Source of the DNA: an uncultured Eubacteriales bacterium
GTDB lineage: Bacteria > Bacillota > Clostridia > Oscillospirales > CAG-382
Length of the DNA: 15,742 nucleotides
Assembly: GCA_900548115.1 (NCBI GenBank)
Contig: URJL01000047.1
Coordinates: 1 to 15,742 of the forward strand
Direction: 5' to 3'
In this document: positions 1 to 7,639 of the stretch, piece after piece
Layout: each line of letters starts with the position of its first letter
How positions within the stretch are numbered: the first letter of the stretch is position 1
The notes under the pieces: model-generated
Told to the model about the DNA's origin: nothing
Database searches by the model: none
The model's input: only the letters and a program-made list of their open reading frames with translations
Position numbers and translations under genes: made by a program

Positions 1-94
1 GAATTCGTATTTCACGGCAATACCCGCCGTAGGCGCGACCATCGGAATTCGATTTCACGGCAATGCTCCCCGCAGGGGCGGAAAACACTTATGA
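1..94 (-). repeat. Repeat island A (cut by window edge)
   Basis: This is the end of a mosaic repeat island. It contains GAATTC half-hairpins, two TTTCACGGCAA ends about 43 bp apart, and the linker CCCGCCGTAGGCGCGACCATCGG. It is the reverse complement of the 44-bp tandem unit seen at 7024-7152 and 9761-9976. No coding potential is visible. The left boundary lies outside the window. Confidence 0.7.
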
Positions 95-164
95 AAAAGC
101 GCAAGCTTTCTTCATATACTTATACATTTCGAAAACAAACTTTTGAAAAGAAGGAAGAAAAAAC

Positions 165-1121
165 ATGAAAACAAGCGCAAAATCCACCTTTTTCCTGTTC
201 ACCGCCGCCATTGTATGGGGCTTTGCCTTTGTGGCGCAAAAGTTCTGCGGCGAAGCCATGACGCCGTTCTTTTTCAACGGAATCCGCTTTCTGATCGGCG
301 CGGTCACGCTGATCCCCGTCGTTTTGTTGTTTGAAAAAGAGAAAAAAGACCCCGCCAAGCTGAAAAGAACGATCCGCGCGGGCGCGATCTGCGGCGCTTT
401 TCTGTTTATGGCGTCGGTCTTGCAGCAATTCGGCATCGATGCCGTCGGCGCGGGAAAAGGCGCTTTTATCACGGCGCTTTATACCGTTTTGGTGCCGATC
501 TTTTATTTTCTGTTCTACCGCCGCAAAACAACGCTGAATATTTGGGTCGGCGCGGTATTGGCGGTCGTCGGCGTATTTCTTTTGAGTATCAATGAAGATT
601 TCACGCTCGGCGCGGGCGATCTTGTTTTGTTTATCGGCGCGATTTTTTGGGCGTTTCACATCATGGCGATCGACCGCAACGTGGTCGACGTAAGCCCCAT
701 CAAATTCGCTTTGTTTCAGGCGCTTTTCACGGGTCTTTACGATCTTGTCGTCGCCGTTCTTTCCAAACCCGTTCTGACGGCGGTCATGAACGCGGCGCCG
801 AATCTTCACCTTGAAAATTACATCGAGTCGATTTCGTTTGCGGGTATAAAAGCCGCAATCATTCCGCTTTTGTATTGCGGTATGTGCTCGACAGCGATCG
901 CGTATACCTGTCAGATCTTGGGTCAGAAGGATTCCGATCCGACCTTTGCGACCATTGTTTTGTCGACCGAATCGGTATTCGGCGTTTTGGGCGGCGTTCT
1001 GCTCGGCGGAGAGACCATGAGCGGAAAAGGCATTTTCGGCTGCATCCTCGCCTTTACGGGCATTCTGATCTCCCAGCTCGATATAAAAAAGCTCTTCCCC
1101 CAAAAAAGCTCTTCGACCTGA
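165..1121 (+). CDS. EamA/DMT-family permease
   Basis: This 318-residue protein is almost entirely hydrophobic and reads as the ten-helix, two-repeat fold of the drug/metabolite transporter superfamily. The first helix has the typical FTAAIVWGFAFVAQK pattern, followed by FNGIRFLIGAVTLIP. A short charged loop (FEKEKKDPAKLKR) ends the second helix. The second EamA half carries LVLFIGAIFWAFHIMAID, and the protein ends in the C-terminal helix GIFGCILAFTGILISQ and a lysine/serine tail. The ATG is chosen because AAGGAAG lies about 11 bases upstream and the hydrophobic first helix begins about eight residues later. A TATACT at 115-120 could be a -10 box, but its -35 is weak. A 6-bp stem (1173-1178 with 1202-1207) followed by T5 may be a weak terminator. 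The substrate cannot be told from sequence; members move amino acids, nucleotides or metabolites. Confidence 0.9.
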   Translation: MKTSAKSTFFLFTAAIVWGFAFVAQKFCGEAMTPFFFNGIRFLIGAVTLIPVVLLFEKEKKDPAKLKRTIRAGAICGAFLFMASVLQQFGIDAVGAGKGAFITALYTVLVPIFYFLFYRRKTTLNIWVGAVLAVVGVFLLSINEDFTLGAGDLVLFIGAIFWAFHIMAIDRNVVDVSPIKFALFQALFTGLYDLVVAVLSKPVLTAVMNAAPNLHLENYIESISFAGIKAAIIPLLYCGMCSTAIAYTCQILGQKDSDPTFATIVLSTESVFGVLGGVLLGGETMSGKGIFGCILAFTGILISQLDIKKLFPQKSSST

Positions 1122-1288
1122 CCGCCCTTTCTTCCGCGTTCTCTTTGTCGCATCGGCAGAATAAAAAATTCCCGTGCGGAAAGCTTTTTTCGCCTTGCGC
1201 GCGCACGTTTTTCTTCGGACGAGGACGAACCGAATCGCCGCTTCATATACTGAAAGCACAGTCTTTCGTTTGAGAGGAGGAGATTTTT

Positions 1289-2416
1289 TTGCAAAACGTT
1301 CTGGAATACTTAAAATGGCGGGGAGATATCCCCTTTTCGGCTTTTTCCTATTGCGAGGCAGACTATCTTGTGTTCGCCCAGTTTTCCTATATGCCGCTTT
1401 CGGGAATCGTCTCGTCGGTGTTCCGCCCCGAACGCACGCTCGGCGAAGCGGCAAAAGAAGTTCTTTCGCTTCTTTCGGACAACACGGAGGAAAAGGACGC
1501 GCCGATCCTGGATCTTGACGAAAATCGGGTATTTTTGCGCCGTCTTATCGAAAGTCCGCGCTTTTCGGAATTGTACGTCAGCGGCTTTGCCGAAATTTTC
1601 GACCGCGAAGCGCAGGAGCAGTTCTCCGCCGTTTCCTTTACCGTTCCCGATCCGTCCGCGCCCGGGGGGTACAGTCTTGCCGTTGCCTTTCGCGGGACCG
1701 ATTCGACGCTGATCGGATGGAAAGAGGATTTTAATATGGCGTTTTCCGACGCGATCCCGTCACAGCTCGACGCCGTAAAATATCTTGAGAGCGCGGCAAG
1801 CGCTTTTCCCGTCGGCGCACTTTATGTCTGCGGTCATTCAAAGGGCGGGAATCTTGCCGTTTATGCGTCGGCGTTCTGCGCCCGCGATGTGCAGGATCGG
1901 ATCGTCGCCGTTCGAAGCCTTGACGGTCCCGGTTTTTTACCCGAGGTGGTCGCGCGCGAAGGCTTTTTGCGCATCAAAAGCCGAACGGTAACGGTCGTTC
2001 CGCAATCGTCGATGGTGGGCATTCTGCTCGAGCACGCCGAGGAATTTATCATCGTACGGAGCTATGCCGCCGTCAAGCCGTATCAGCACGATCCGTACAC
2101 CTGGATGATCGACCGCTGCGGGTATGTGACGGTCGAGAGCATGACAAAATCCAGCAAATATCTGGACGAAAAGCTTGACCGCTTTGTCTCGGATATGACG
2201 CCCGAAAAGCGCGAAACGCTCATAAATGCACTTTTTGAGGTCGTCGAACAGACCGGAGCAAAGGACGTGCGCGAGCTTTTCAGCGCGAAAAATCTCATTA
2301 TCATGCTGCGTGCCCTTCGCAAAACAGACCCCGAAGCAATCAAGCTCCTCCTGCGCCTGCTGCACGGAACAGTTTCTGCCCCTGCAGGGAGCATTTCCCG
2401 CGAAATAGAATTTTGA
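1289..2416 (+). CDS. DUF2974 (Mbeg1-like) alpha/beta-hydrolase-fold protein
   Basis: This 375-residue protein opens with NVLEYLKWRGDIPFSAFSYCEADYLVF, split here only by description, the N-terminal signature of the DUF2974/Mbeg1-like family. A lipase-like core follows: FRGTDSTLIGWKEDFNM at about residues 135-150, then the nucleophile elbow GHSKGG with Ser184, then SLDGPGF with Asp212 as the likely acid residue. A histidine in YQHDPYTW may complete the triad. No signal peptide or membrane helix is visible, so a cytosolic serine hydrolase or esterase is likely; no substrate is known to me. The start is TTG, chosen because a very strong GAGGAGGAG sits just upstream (1274-1282) and the family N-terminus begins there. 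The gap to the permease is 167 bp with a TATACT at about 1244-1250, so it may have its own promoter. Confidence 0.88.
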   Translation: MQNVLEYLKWRGDIPFSAFSYCEADYLVFAQFSYMPLSGIVSSVFRPERTLGEAAKEVLSLLSDNTEEKDAPILDLDENRVFLRRLIESPRFSELYVSGFAEIFDREAQEQFSAVSFTVPDPSAPGGYSLAVAFRGTDSTLIGWKEDFNMAFSDAIPSQLDAVKYLESAASAFPVGALYVCGHSKGGNLAVYASAFCARDVQDRIVAVRSLDGPGFLPEVVAREGFLRIKSRTVTVVPQSSMVGILLEHAEEFIIVRSYAAVKPYQHDPYTWMIDRCGYVTVESMTKSSKYLDEKLDRFVSDMTPEKRETLINALFEVVEQTGAKDVRELFSAKNLIIMLRALRKTDPEAIKLLLRLLHGTVSAPAGSISREIEF

Positions 2417-2439
2417 TGCGTAATGAAGCCTTCCGATTG

Positions 2440-3200
2440 ATTCATTATGGCCTTCGGTTAAGGGATGAAAGCTCTTGTGCGCTCGACGTTAGCTCAACAT
2501 AACACGGATAATGTGAGAAGGGATTCCGACCATCGGAATCCCTTTTCATGGTAACCCCCGCCGTAGGCGCGGGCGACCGGTGGTCGCCCCTACTTTTTTC
2601 TTCCCGCTTTGTACAATTTTCCCAGCCCGAAGGGTGACAAAGCACGACCTGTAATTACGGCAAAGACAAGCATACCGTTCTTGATTGAGCGTAACAATTC
2701 TGTACAATCGGGGGATTTTTAAGGGCGCAAGCCCTTAAATTCCCTTTCTTTTTGGTTTCTTTTTCTTTCGGAAACGAAAGAAAAAGAAACTCCGCCCGAA
2801 GGGCAAACCCCACCCGTTTGCAGACGATAAAAAAAGAGGTATACAGTGAAAATGTCGTCACCGTTACGCCCTTATCCGAGCGCGCTCGATGCTGCGTCAA
2901 CCGAATTTGTTATTGCGCATACGCCCATGCCGAAGGCATGGGCGCACCTCTTTCGTCACTTCGTGACACCTTCCCCTCGAGGGGAAGGCTCTGTTGCGCA
3001 TCAAAATTTTATGTCAACATAACATAGGTAATGTGAAAAGGGATTCCGACCATCGGAATCCCTTTTCACGGCAACACCCGCCGTAGGCGCGGTAATACCC
3101 GCCGTTAGGCGCGGCACTCATTGCAAGTGCGAAATAGGATTCTGACCATCAGAATCCTATTTCGCGGCAACGCCCCGCGCAGCGGCGGCAACTGCTCCCC
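2440..3200 (+). repeat. Repeat island B, mosaic hairpin module
   Basis: This non-coding island lies between two convergent genes and is the fullest forward copy of the mosaic. In order it holds: a 37-bp hairpin at 2513-2549; TTTAAGGGC-GCAA-GCCCTTAAA at 2718-2739; a pyrimidine/purine stem at 2755-2769 with 2776-2790; CGCCCATGCC-GAA-GGCATGGGCG at 2922-2944; GTCAC-TTC-GTGAC; the palindrome CCTTCCCCTCGAGGGGAAGG at 2969-2988; ATGTCAACATAAC; and 37-bp hairpins at 3033-3069 and 3129-3165. The short open frames here are not conserved between copies. Boundaries are approximate. Confidence 0.85.
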
Positions 3201-3209
3201 GCAGGGGCG

Positions 3210-3242
3210 AAAAAAACCGGCTTGTGTTACCACAAACCGGTT
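3210..3242 (-). terminator. Intrinsic terminator of rpsU
   Basis: Read on the minus strand, AACCGGTTTGTG (3231-3242) pairs with CACAAGCCGGTT (3215-3226) around a GTAA loop, with one G-T pair. A U-run follows (3210-3214). It lies about 100 bp past the rpsU stop and separates the gene from island B. Confidence 0.88.
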
Positions 3243-3343
3243 CATGAACTGCCAAAAATAGTCTATAACAAATTATATCATTCAAAGCATGAAAGCAAAA
3301 CGATATTTTCCGAAAATAGACGCAGCCCTCCGCAATCGCTTTC

Positions 3344-3520
3344 TTACTTATACTTGCGCTTACGGGCAGCCTCGGACTTCTTCTTGCGCTTTACGCTGGG
3401 TTTTTCGTAGTGTTCTCTCTTGCGGAGCTCAGTGAGTACGCCGCTTCTTGCACACTGTCTCTTAAAGCGACGGAGTGCGCTGTCGAGATTTTCACCGTCT
3501 TTGAGTTTAACTTCAGCCAT
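3344..3520 (-). CDS. rpsU: 30S ribosomal protein S21
   Basis: This gene encodes a 58-residue basic protein. It starts MAEVKLKDGENLDSALRRFK, continues with RQCARSGVLTELRKREHYEKPS and ends in a lysine/arginine tail (SVKRKKKSEAARKRKYK). This is the full-length S21 pattern of Firmicutes. S21 binds the head/platform of the small ribosomal subunit near the 3' end of 16S rRNA and supports mRNA recruitment. The start is fixed by GGAGGGA eight bases upstream. The gene is monocistronic here: a perfect sigma-A promoter lies at 3574-3602 and a strong terminator downstream. In many relatives a GatB/YqeY-family gene follows; here the next sequence is repeat island B. Confidence 0.96.
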   Translation of the reverse strand: MAEVKLKDGENLDSALRRFKRQCARSGVLTELRKREHYEKPSVKRKKKSEAARKRKYK

Positions 3521-3573
3521 TTTTTTCCCTCCCTCCGCATAGGCAAAGAGATAATTTTCTTGTGCTACGTGAT

Positions 3574-3602
3574 ATTATACAGTAAAATGCCGATTTTGTC
3601 AA
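3574..3602 (-). promoter_or_regulatory. Sigma-A promoter of rpsU
   Basis: Reading minus, TTGACA (3597-3602), a 17-bp spacer and TATAAT (3574-3579) form a perfect consensus promoter. Initiation is expected near 3567, leaving a leader of about 47 nt. The 20-bp stretch AAAAGCCCTTGACAAAATCG covering the -35 also occurs at the rpsF promoter. Confidence 0.93.
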
Positions 3603-3639
3603 GGGCTTTTGCGTTCTTTTTTCGATTTTGAGAAAAAAC

Positions 3640-3835
3640 GGAAAAAGGCACGCTTTGCACGCTTCGCGTGCGGTGATATTGTTCGCTTCGCTCGGCGTGA
3701 TATTTTGCTTGCGCAAAGTGATAATGCTTCGCTTTCGCTCGGCACATAACTGCCGAAGGCAATATCACGCGCCGCAAGGCGCCTGTCACCGCGAAGCGAT
3801 ACCGCGCGGCGTAAGGCAATAAGCCGCATACAACG
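3640..3835. repeat. GTGATAT-spaced palindrome cluster
   Basis: This AT/GC-mosaic segment between the rpsU promoter and the tRNA-Glu terminator has no credible gene. It contains GTGATAT or its complement at roughly 20-bp spacing (about 3673, 3696, 3717 and 3761), alternating with mini-hairpins. The mini-hairpins include GCACGC-TTC-GCGTGC (3657-3671), TGCC-GAA-GGCA (3751-3761) and GCGCC-GCAA-GGCGC (about 3769-3782). The left half runs GTGATATT and the right half AATATCAC, so the whole segment can fold as one large branched cruciform. It differs in sequence from islands A-F. Confidence 0.65.
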
Positions 3836-3867
3836 AAAAAAGCACTTGCGAAAGCAAGTGCTTTTTT
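3836..3867 (-). terminator. Terminator of tRNA-Glu (bidirectional form)
   Basis: AGCACTTGC (3841-3849), loop GAAA and GCAAGTGCT (3854-3862) form a perfect 9-bp stem. A-tracts and T-tracts flank it on both sides, so it can end transcription in both directions. It lies five bases past the encoded CCA of the tRNA. Confidence 0.9.
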
Positions 3868-3872
3868 CTTCG

Positions 3873-3947
3873 TGGTGACCCGTACGGGAATCGAACCCAT
3901 GTTTCCGCCTTGAGAGGGCGGCGTCTTAGCCGCTTGACCAACAGGCC
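3873..3947 (-). tRNA. tRNA-Glu (anticodon CTC)
   Basis: The minus-strand sequence starts GGCCTGTTGGTC and ends ACGGGTCACCA, with CCA encoded in the gene. The acceptor stem GGCCTGT pairs with ACGGGTC, allowing G-T pairs. The anticodon arm is CCGCC-CTCTCAA-GGCGG, giving anticodon CTC, which reads GAG (Glu). The T arm contains GGTTCGATTCC. The length is 75 bases including CCA, with no variable arm. It has its own perfect promoter and terminator and stands alone. Confidence 0.95.
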
Positions 3948-3960
3948 TTATTGCCTTACT

Positions 3961-3989
3961 ATTATAACAGAAGGCATACGGTTTGTCAA
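3961..3989 (-). promoter_or_regulatory. Sigma-A promoter of tRNA-Glu
   Basis: On the minus strand TTGACA (3984-3989), a 17-bp spacer and TATAAT (3961-3966) match consensus exactly. Initiation is expected about seven bases before the mature tRNA 5' end. Confidence 0.94.
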
Positions 3990-4033
3990 GCCCCAATTTT
4001 GCGAAAACACGGAATATTTTTTGGGAATATTTT

Positions 4034-4762
4034 TTAAAGGTGCATACCGCCGTCGACGGAAAGATCAATCCCGGTGATATACCGTCCCTCGTTTGAGGCG
4101 AGAAGAAGAAAGGCGGCGGCGCAATCCTCGGGCATTCCGGCAAAGCCCGCGGGGATTTTGGAATAGACCTGCTTCGAATATTCGGGATCGGCAAGCGCCG
4201 CCTCGTTGCGCGGGGTCGCAATGACGCCGGGCGACAGGTTATTGACGGTAATGCCGAAGGGCGCAAGCTGAAGCGCGAGATTTTCGACAAGGCTCATCTG
4301 TGCGCATTTTGTCGCCGCGTAGATCGGCATCTGCACGTGCGGCTTATGCTGCTGAACCGAGCCGACCGTAATAATGCGCCCGAAACGCTTTTGCTTCATG
4401 GCGGGAACATATTTCTGCATCAATTCGAAATTGCTTTTGAAATTGACTCGTACCTGCGCGTCGAATTGCTCCGCGGGAAGCGTCTCCCATGCGTTTCGGA
4501 ACTGTACCGACGCATTTAAGACCAAAAGATCGACATCCCCCGTTGCACGGTACATTTCTTCGGCACAGCCGTCCTTGGAAAGATCGCAGAGAACGGGAGT
4601 CGAGCCGGGAATTTTTTCCGCCGCGCGGATACATTTTTCCATAGAACTTGCCCCGTTGACAAAGACCTCTGCGCCGTGCTCGGCAAGCGCCTTTGCCGCG
4701 GCAAAGCCGATTCCCTGCGTCGCTCCGGTGACAAGTGCTTTTTTGCCGGTTAAATCAAACAT
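4034..4762 (-). CDS. Short-chain dehydrogenase/reductase
   Basis: This is a 242-residue classical SDR of FabG-like size. The Rossmann nucleotide motif TGATQGIG is at residues 12-19. NAS occurs at 83-85, where most members have NAG. The catalytic Ser135 is in VGSVQQ, and Tyr148-x3-Lys152 in YAATK. NNLSPGVIATP and the C-terminal GIDLSVDGGMHL are typical. It should oxidise or reduce a hydroxyl/keto group with NAD(P). The neighbours are sugar hydrolases and an acid-sugar dehydratase-like enzyme, so a sugar or sugar-acid substrate is plausible but unproven. The start is set by GGAGG at 4771-4775. No clear promoter was found between it and island C. The tRNA-Glu gene follows with its own promoter. 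Confidence 0.92.
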   Translation of the reverse strand: MFDLTGKKALVTGATQGIGFAAAKALAEHGAEVFVNGASSMEKCIRAAEKIPGSTPVLCDLSKDGCAEEMYRATGDVDLLVLNASVQFRNAWETLPAEQFDAQVRVNFKSNFELMQKYVPAMKQKRFGRIITVGSVQQHKPHVQMPIYAATKCAQMSLVENLALQLAPFGITVNNLSPGVIATPRNEAALADPEYSKQVYSKIPAGFAGMPEDCAAAFLLLASNEGRYITGIDLSVDGGMHL

Positions 4763-4796
4763 GGTTTTTTCCTCCGAATTTTATTTGTGACATAAT

Positions 4797-5612
4797 TTGC
4801 AAAAGACGATGGGTCGGCATACTTGCTGCCTCGCATTCGCCCATGCCGCAGGAAAAATTTCTCCCACATCACAAAGCGATGCGGCACTTTCGTCACGGCT
4901 TCGCCGTGATACCTTCCCCGCTTCACCGAAGGTCACCGTGTGTCTGGGGGAAGGCTTCAACACGGATAATGTGAAGTGGGATTCCGACCATCGGAATCTC
5001 TTTTCACGGCAATACTCACCGTAGGTGCGGGCGATAGCCAAAGAGGGATACGGCAAAGGCGGATTTTACGGCTACACACAAGGTTCAGTCTCGCCGAAAG
5101 TTTGTCATTGCGGCTCGCCCGCTTCGCGGGCGCACCTCATCCGTCACTTCGTGACACCTTCCCCACTTGATCGAAGATCACAGTGGAACTTGAACCGAAG
5201 GTCACAGTGTATCAAGGGGAAGGCTCGTGTACGCTCGGCGTTATATTGGTACAAACTCGTCGTTGTTATTTCCCGTTTCGTACAATTTTTCTCACCCAAA
5301 GGGTAACGAAGCGCGACCCGTAATTGCGAAAACGGGAAACATAGCGCTTTTGATTGAGCGCAAAAGCTCTGTACAATCGGGGGATTTTTAAGGGCGCAGC
5401 CCTTAAATTCCCTTTCTTTTGGTTTCTTTTTCTTTCGGAAACGAAAGAAACTCCGCCCGAAGGGCAAACACTGCCCGTTTGCGGGCGATAGCAAAAGGGG
5501 CTACAGCGAGAGCGTCGTGCGTTTACGCCCCCTCACCCAAGCGCGCTCTTTGCTATGTCAACTAAAATTGTTACTGCGCATTCGCCCATGCTTCCGCATG
5601 GGCGCACGGAAA
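4797..5612 (+). repeat. Repeat island C, one partial and one near-full module
   Basis: The first part (to about 5035) holds a shortened hairpin pocket and an imperfect 37-bp hairpin at 4971-5007. The second part holds CGCCCGC-TTC-GCGGGCG (5116-5132), GTCAC-TTC-GTGAC, and a pocket of two mini-hairpins bounded by CCTTCCCC and GGGGAAGG. It continues with TTTAAGGGC-GCA-GCCCTTAAA, a pyrimidine/purine stem shortened by a deletion in its right arm, and CGCCCATGC-TTCC-GCATGGGCG (5584-5605). It runs to within a few bases of the stop codon of the glycosidase gene. No gene is visible inside. Confidence 0.85.
5113..5226 (+). repeat. 114-bp exact direct repeat, copy 1
   Basis: This stretch from GCTCGCCCGCTTCGCGGGCG to GGGGAAGGCTC is identical, as far as I can align by eye, to 7526-7639. 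It includes three hairpins of the mosaic. The two copies flank the GH10-type gene in the same orientation. Confidence 0.85.
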
Positions 5613-5615
5613 ATT

Positions 5616-6947
5616 TTACACGGGCAGTGTAACGGCAAGATTATTCTTCGAATATTTCGAAATCGAAAGCGCGGTCTTTACGGTTTTTCCGTCGGGCAGA
5701 ACGACCGTCGCGCCGTAATCGCCGAAATAGCCGCGGAAGGTCGCTTTTCCGCCCTCGTCGGTCGTTGTCTCGGCTTCGGTGTGCCATTCTTTCAGCAATG
5801 AAAGGAGGGTATTATAGGCTTTTTTCGGCGTGCCGTCGAAGTTGATCAGTCCGCCGTAATAGATATTTTCGCCCTGTGTCATATCGCCGATCTCGGCGCC
5901 GTAGGCATAGCCGTCCCACAGATTCCAGTAAATGACCGCCTGCATATCTTTATGCGAGAACCAGATGCGGTAATAACGCTCCAAAAGCGCCGCCTGATAT
6001 TCCTCGGCGTCCTCGCCGCCCGCCATGGGCGGAATCGTGACCTCTGTCACCTGAAGCTCTTTTCCGAAGCGGCCGTAGGTATCCATGGTGCGGTAAAGCT
6101 TGTCGGGGTCATAAAAATTCGGGTTTTCGGCAAGATTTTTCCAAATGTGGAACTGCATGCCGATTCGGTCAATGCGGCAGCCGTTCGCGAGCGCCTCTTT
6201 GATGAGAAGATAATAGCGCTGACGGTTGGGTGCGCCGATGTCCGCCAAAATCCAGTTATCGTCCTGTCCCTCGTTCATGATAAGAAAATTGTTCGGGAAA
6301 TATTTGTCGGCGGTCTTATAGCTCCAGTCGACAAAATCCTCGGCTTCATAAAAAGCGGAAACGCGCGACTCGTGCCACCAAAGCTCGTTGGTCACTTCGA
6401 TCCCGGGGATCTTGTCGGCGTACCGTTCGGAAATTTCGCGCATGCGCTTTTCCAAAAGGCGCTTTTGCTCGGGGATGGGCTTTGCCTTGTACCAATCGGG
6501 AGAAAACGTATCGTAATTCAGGCAGTGCAGCTTCGGCTCGATCCCGTTTTCCTCGCAAAAAGCAAGGCACGCGTCGGGCGTCGGGCGTCGGTAGATATAC
6601 GGGCTGTCGATCGTGTAGCGTGTTTTGCCCTGTTCGGGCTCCAGCGTGTTCCAATAAAACGGAACAGTGACGGTGTTGAACGCCTTTTTGATGTACTCTT
6701 TGTACGCCGCGTTCTTTTCGGGCGTTTCCATGCTGTCGAGCATGAAGCAGTTGCAGCCGAAGCTGAATTCGTGCTTTTTCTGCGAAAGCAGCACCTTTGC
6801 CCCGGCGATCGCCTTGCCGTTTTTATCGGTCACGGTGAGATGTCCGTCGCCCTTGCGGTATTTTTCGGTATCGTATGCAATGCGGGCGTTCGTCGATTCG
6901 GCTTTTTTCAGAAATACTTCCAGTCTTTTTGCCTGTTCGGTTTTCAT
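5616..6947 (-). CDS. GH10-family glycosidase (endo-xylanase-like), cytosolic
   Basis: This 443-residue protein has a short N-terminal beta domain (residues about 34-64, GHLTVTDKNGKAIAGAKVLL) followed by a GH10-like barrel. The proposed acid/base is Glu188 in IEVTNELWWH, equivalent to the WDVVNE motif. The proposed nucleophile is Glu302 in LQVTEVTIP, equivalent to ITELD. His141 and the YWNLWDG segment at 340-346 match other active-site positions. A small beta region follows (396-443), with GKATFRGYFGDYGATVVLPDGKT. There is no signal peptide, so intracellular cleavage of imported xylo-oligosaccharides or related glycans is likely. The chosen ATG has GGAGG at 6956-6960; a longer frame to 6998 would start inside the promoter. 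Its divergence from textbook xylanases leaves the exact substrate open. Confidence 0.87.
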   Translation of the reverse strand: MKTEQAKRLEVFLKKAESTNARIAYDTEKYRKGDGHLTVTDKNGKAIAGAKVLLSQKKHEFSFGCNCFMLDSMETPEKNAAYKEYIKKAFNTVTVPFYWNTLEPEQGKTRYTIDSPYIYRRPTPDACLAFCEENGIEPKLHCLNYDTFSPDWYKAKPIPEQKRLLEKRMREISERYADKIPGIEVTNELWWHESRVSAFYEAEDFVDWSYKTADKYFPNNFLIMNEGQDDNWILADIGAPNRQRYYLLIKEALANGCRIDRIGMQFHIWKNLAENPNFYDPDKLYRTMDTYGRFGKELQVTEVTIPPMAGGEDAEEYQAALLERYYRIWFSHKDMQAVIYWNLWDGYAYGAEIGDMTQGENIYYGGLINFDGTPKKAYNTLLSLLKEWHTEAETTTDEGGKATFRGYFGDYGATVVLPDGKTVKTALSISKYSKNNLAVTLPV

Positions 6948-6976
6948 GGTTTTGTCCTCCGAATAAATATAATTAT

Positions 6977-7005
6977 ATTGTAGCCTATTTCTTTGCATTT
7001 TTCAA
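6977..7005 (-). promoter_or_regulatory. Promoter of the GH10-type gene
   Basis: TTGAAA (7000-7005), a 17-bp spacer and TACAAT (6977-6982) lie on the minus strand 30 bp before the start codon. The promoter sits immediately downstream of repeat island D, so this gene is probably transcribed on its own. A second TATAAT overlaps at about 6972-6977. Confidence 0.7.
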
Positions 7006-7023
7006 TCGCCTACGGCGGGCGCT

Positions 7024-7152
7024 CCCGCGAAATAAGAATTCTGATGGTCGCGCCTACGGCGGGTATTACCGTGAAATACGAATTCCGATGGTCGCGCCTA
7101 CGGCGGGTATTGCCGTGAAATACGAATTCCGATGGTCGGAATTCGATTTCAC
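7024..7152 (+). repeat. 44-bp tandem array, three units
   Basis: The units begin at about 7024, 7068 and 7112, exactly 44 bp apart. Each holds CCGTGAAATACGAATTCCGA (CCGCGAAATAAGAATTCTGA in the first) and TGGTCGCGCCTACGGCGGGTATT. Only the last unit is followed by the matching right arm (TCGGAATTCGATTTCAC), completing a hairpin with one bulged base. Confidence 0.88.
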
Positions 7153-7525
7153 ATTATCTTTGTTATGTTGATACCTCGAGGGGAAGGCTCGTGTGCGCTC
7201 GACGTTATATCGGTGCAAACTCGTCGTTGTTTTTTTCCTGTTTCGTACAATCTTATCGCGCGAAGCGCGACCCGTAATTTCGGCAATGATAAACACGCCG
7301 TTTTTGATTGAGCGCACCGACTCTGTACAATCAGGGGATCTTTAAGGGCGCAAGCCCTTAAATTCCCTTTCTTTTTGGTTCCTTTTTCTTTCGGAAACGA
7401 AAGAAAAAGGAACTCCGCCCGAAGGGCAAATACCACCCGTTTGCGGGCGATAGCAAAAGAGAGATACAGCAGGCACGCCCCATCCGAACACGCTCGGTGC
7501 TATGTCAACGAAATTTGCTGTTGCA

Positions 7526-7639
7526 GCTCGCCCGCTTCGCGGGCGCACCTCATCCGTCACTTCGTGACACCTTCCCCACTTGATCGAAGATCACAGTGGA
7601 ACTTGAACCGAAGGTCACAGTGTATCAAGGGGAAGGCTC
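7526..7639 (+). repeat. 114-bp exact direct repeat, copy 2
   Basis: This is identical to 5113-5226 in the same orientation, about 2.4 kb away, with the GH10-type gene between the two. Outside the match the sequences diverge at once (GGCTCGTGTACG against GGCTCTTGTGCG). Confidence 0.85.

Noticed and set aside
120..1454. 444-residue frame on the minus strand opposite the permease
   Set aside because: Its arginine/lysine/glutamine-rich composition is typical of the antisense shadow of a GC-biased gene. It lacks any family pattern and overlaps a clear transporter.
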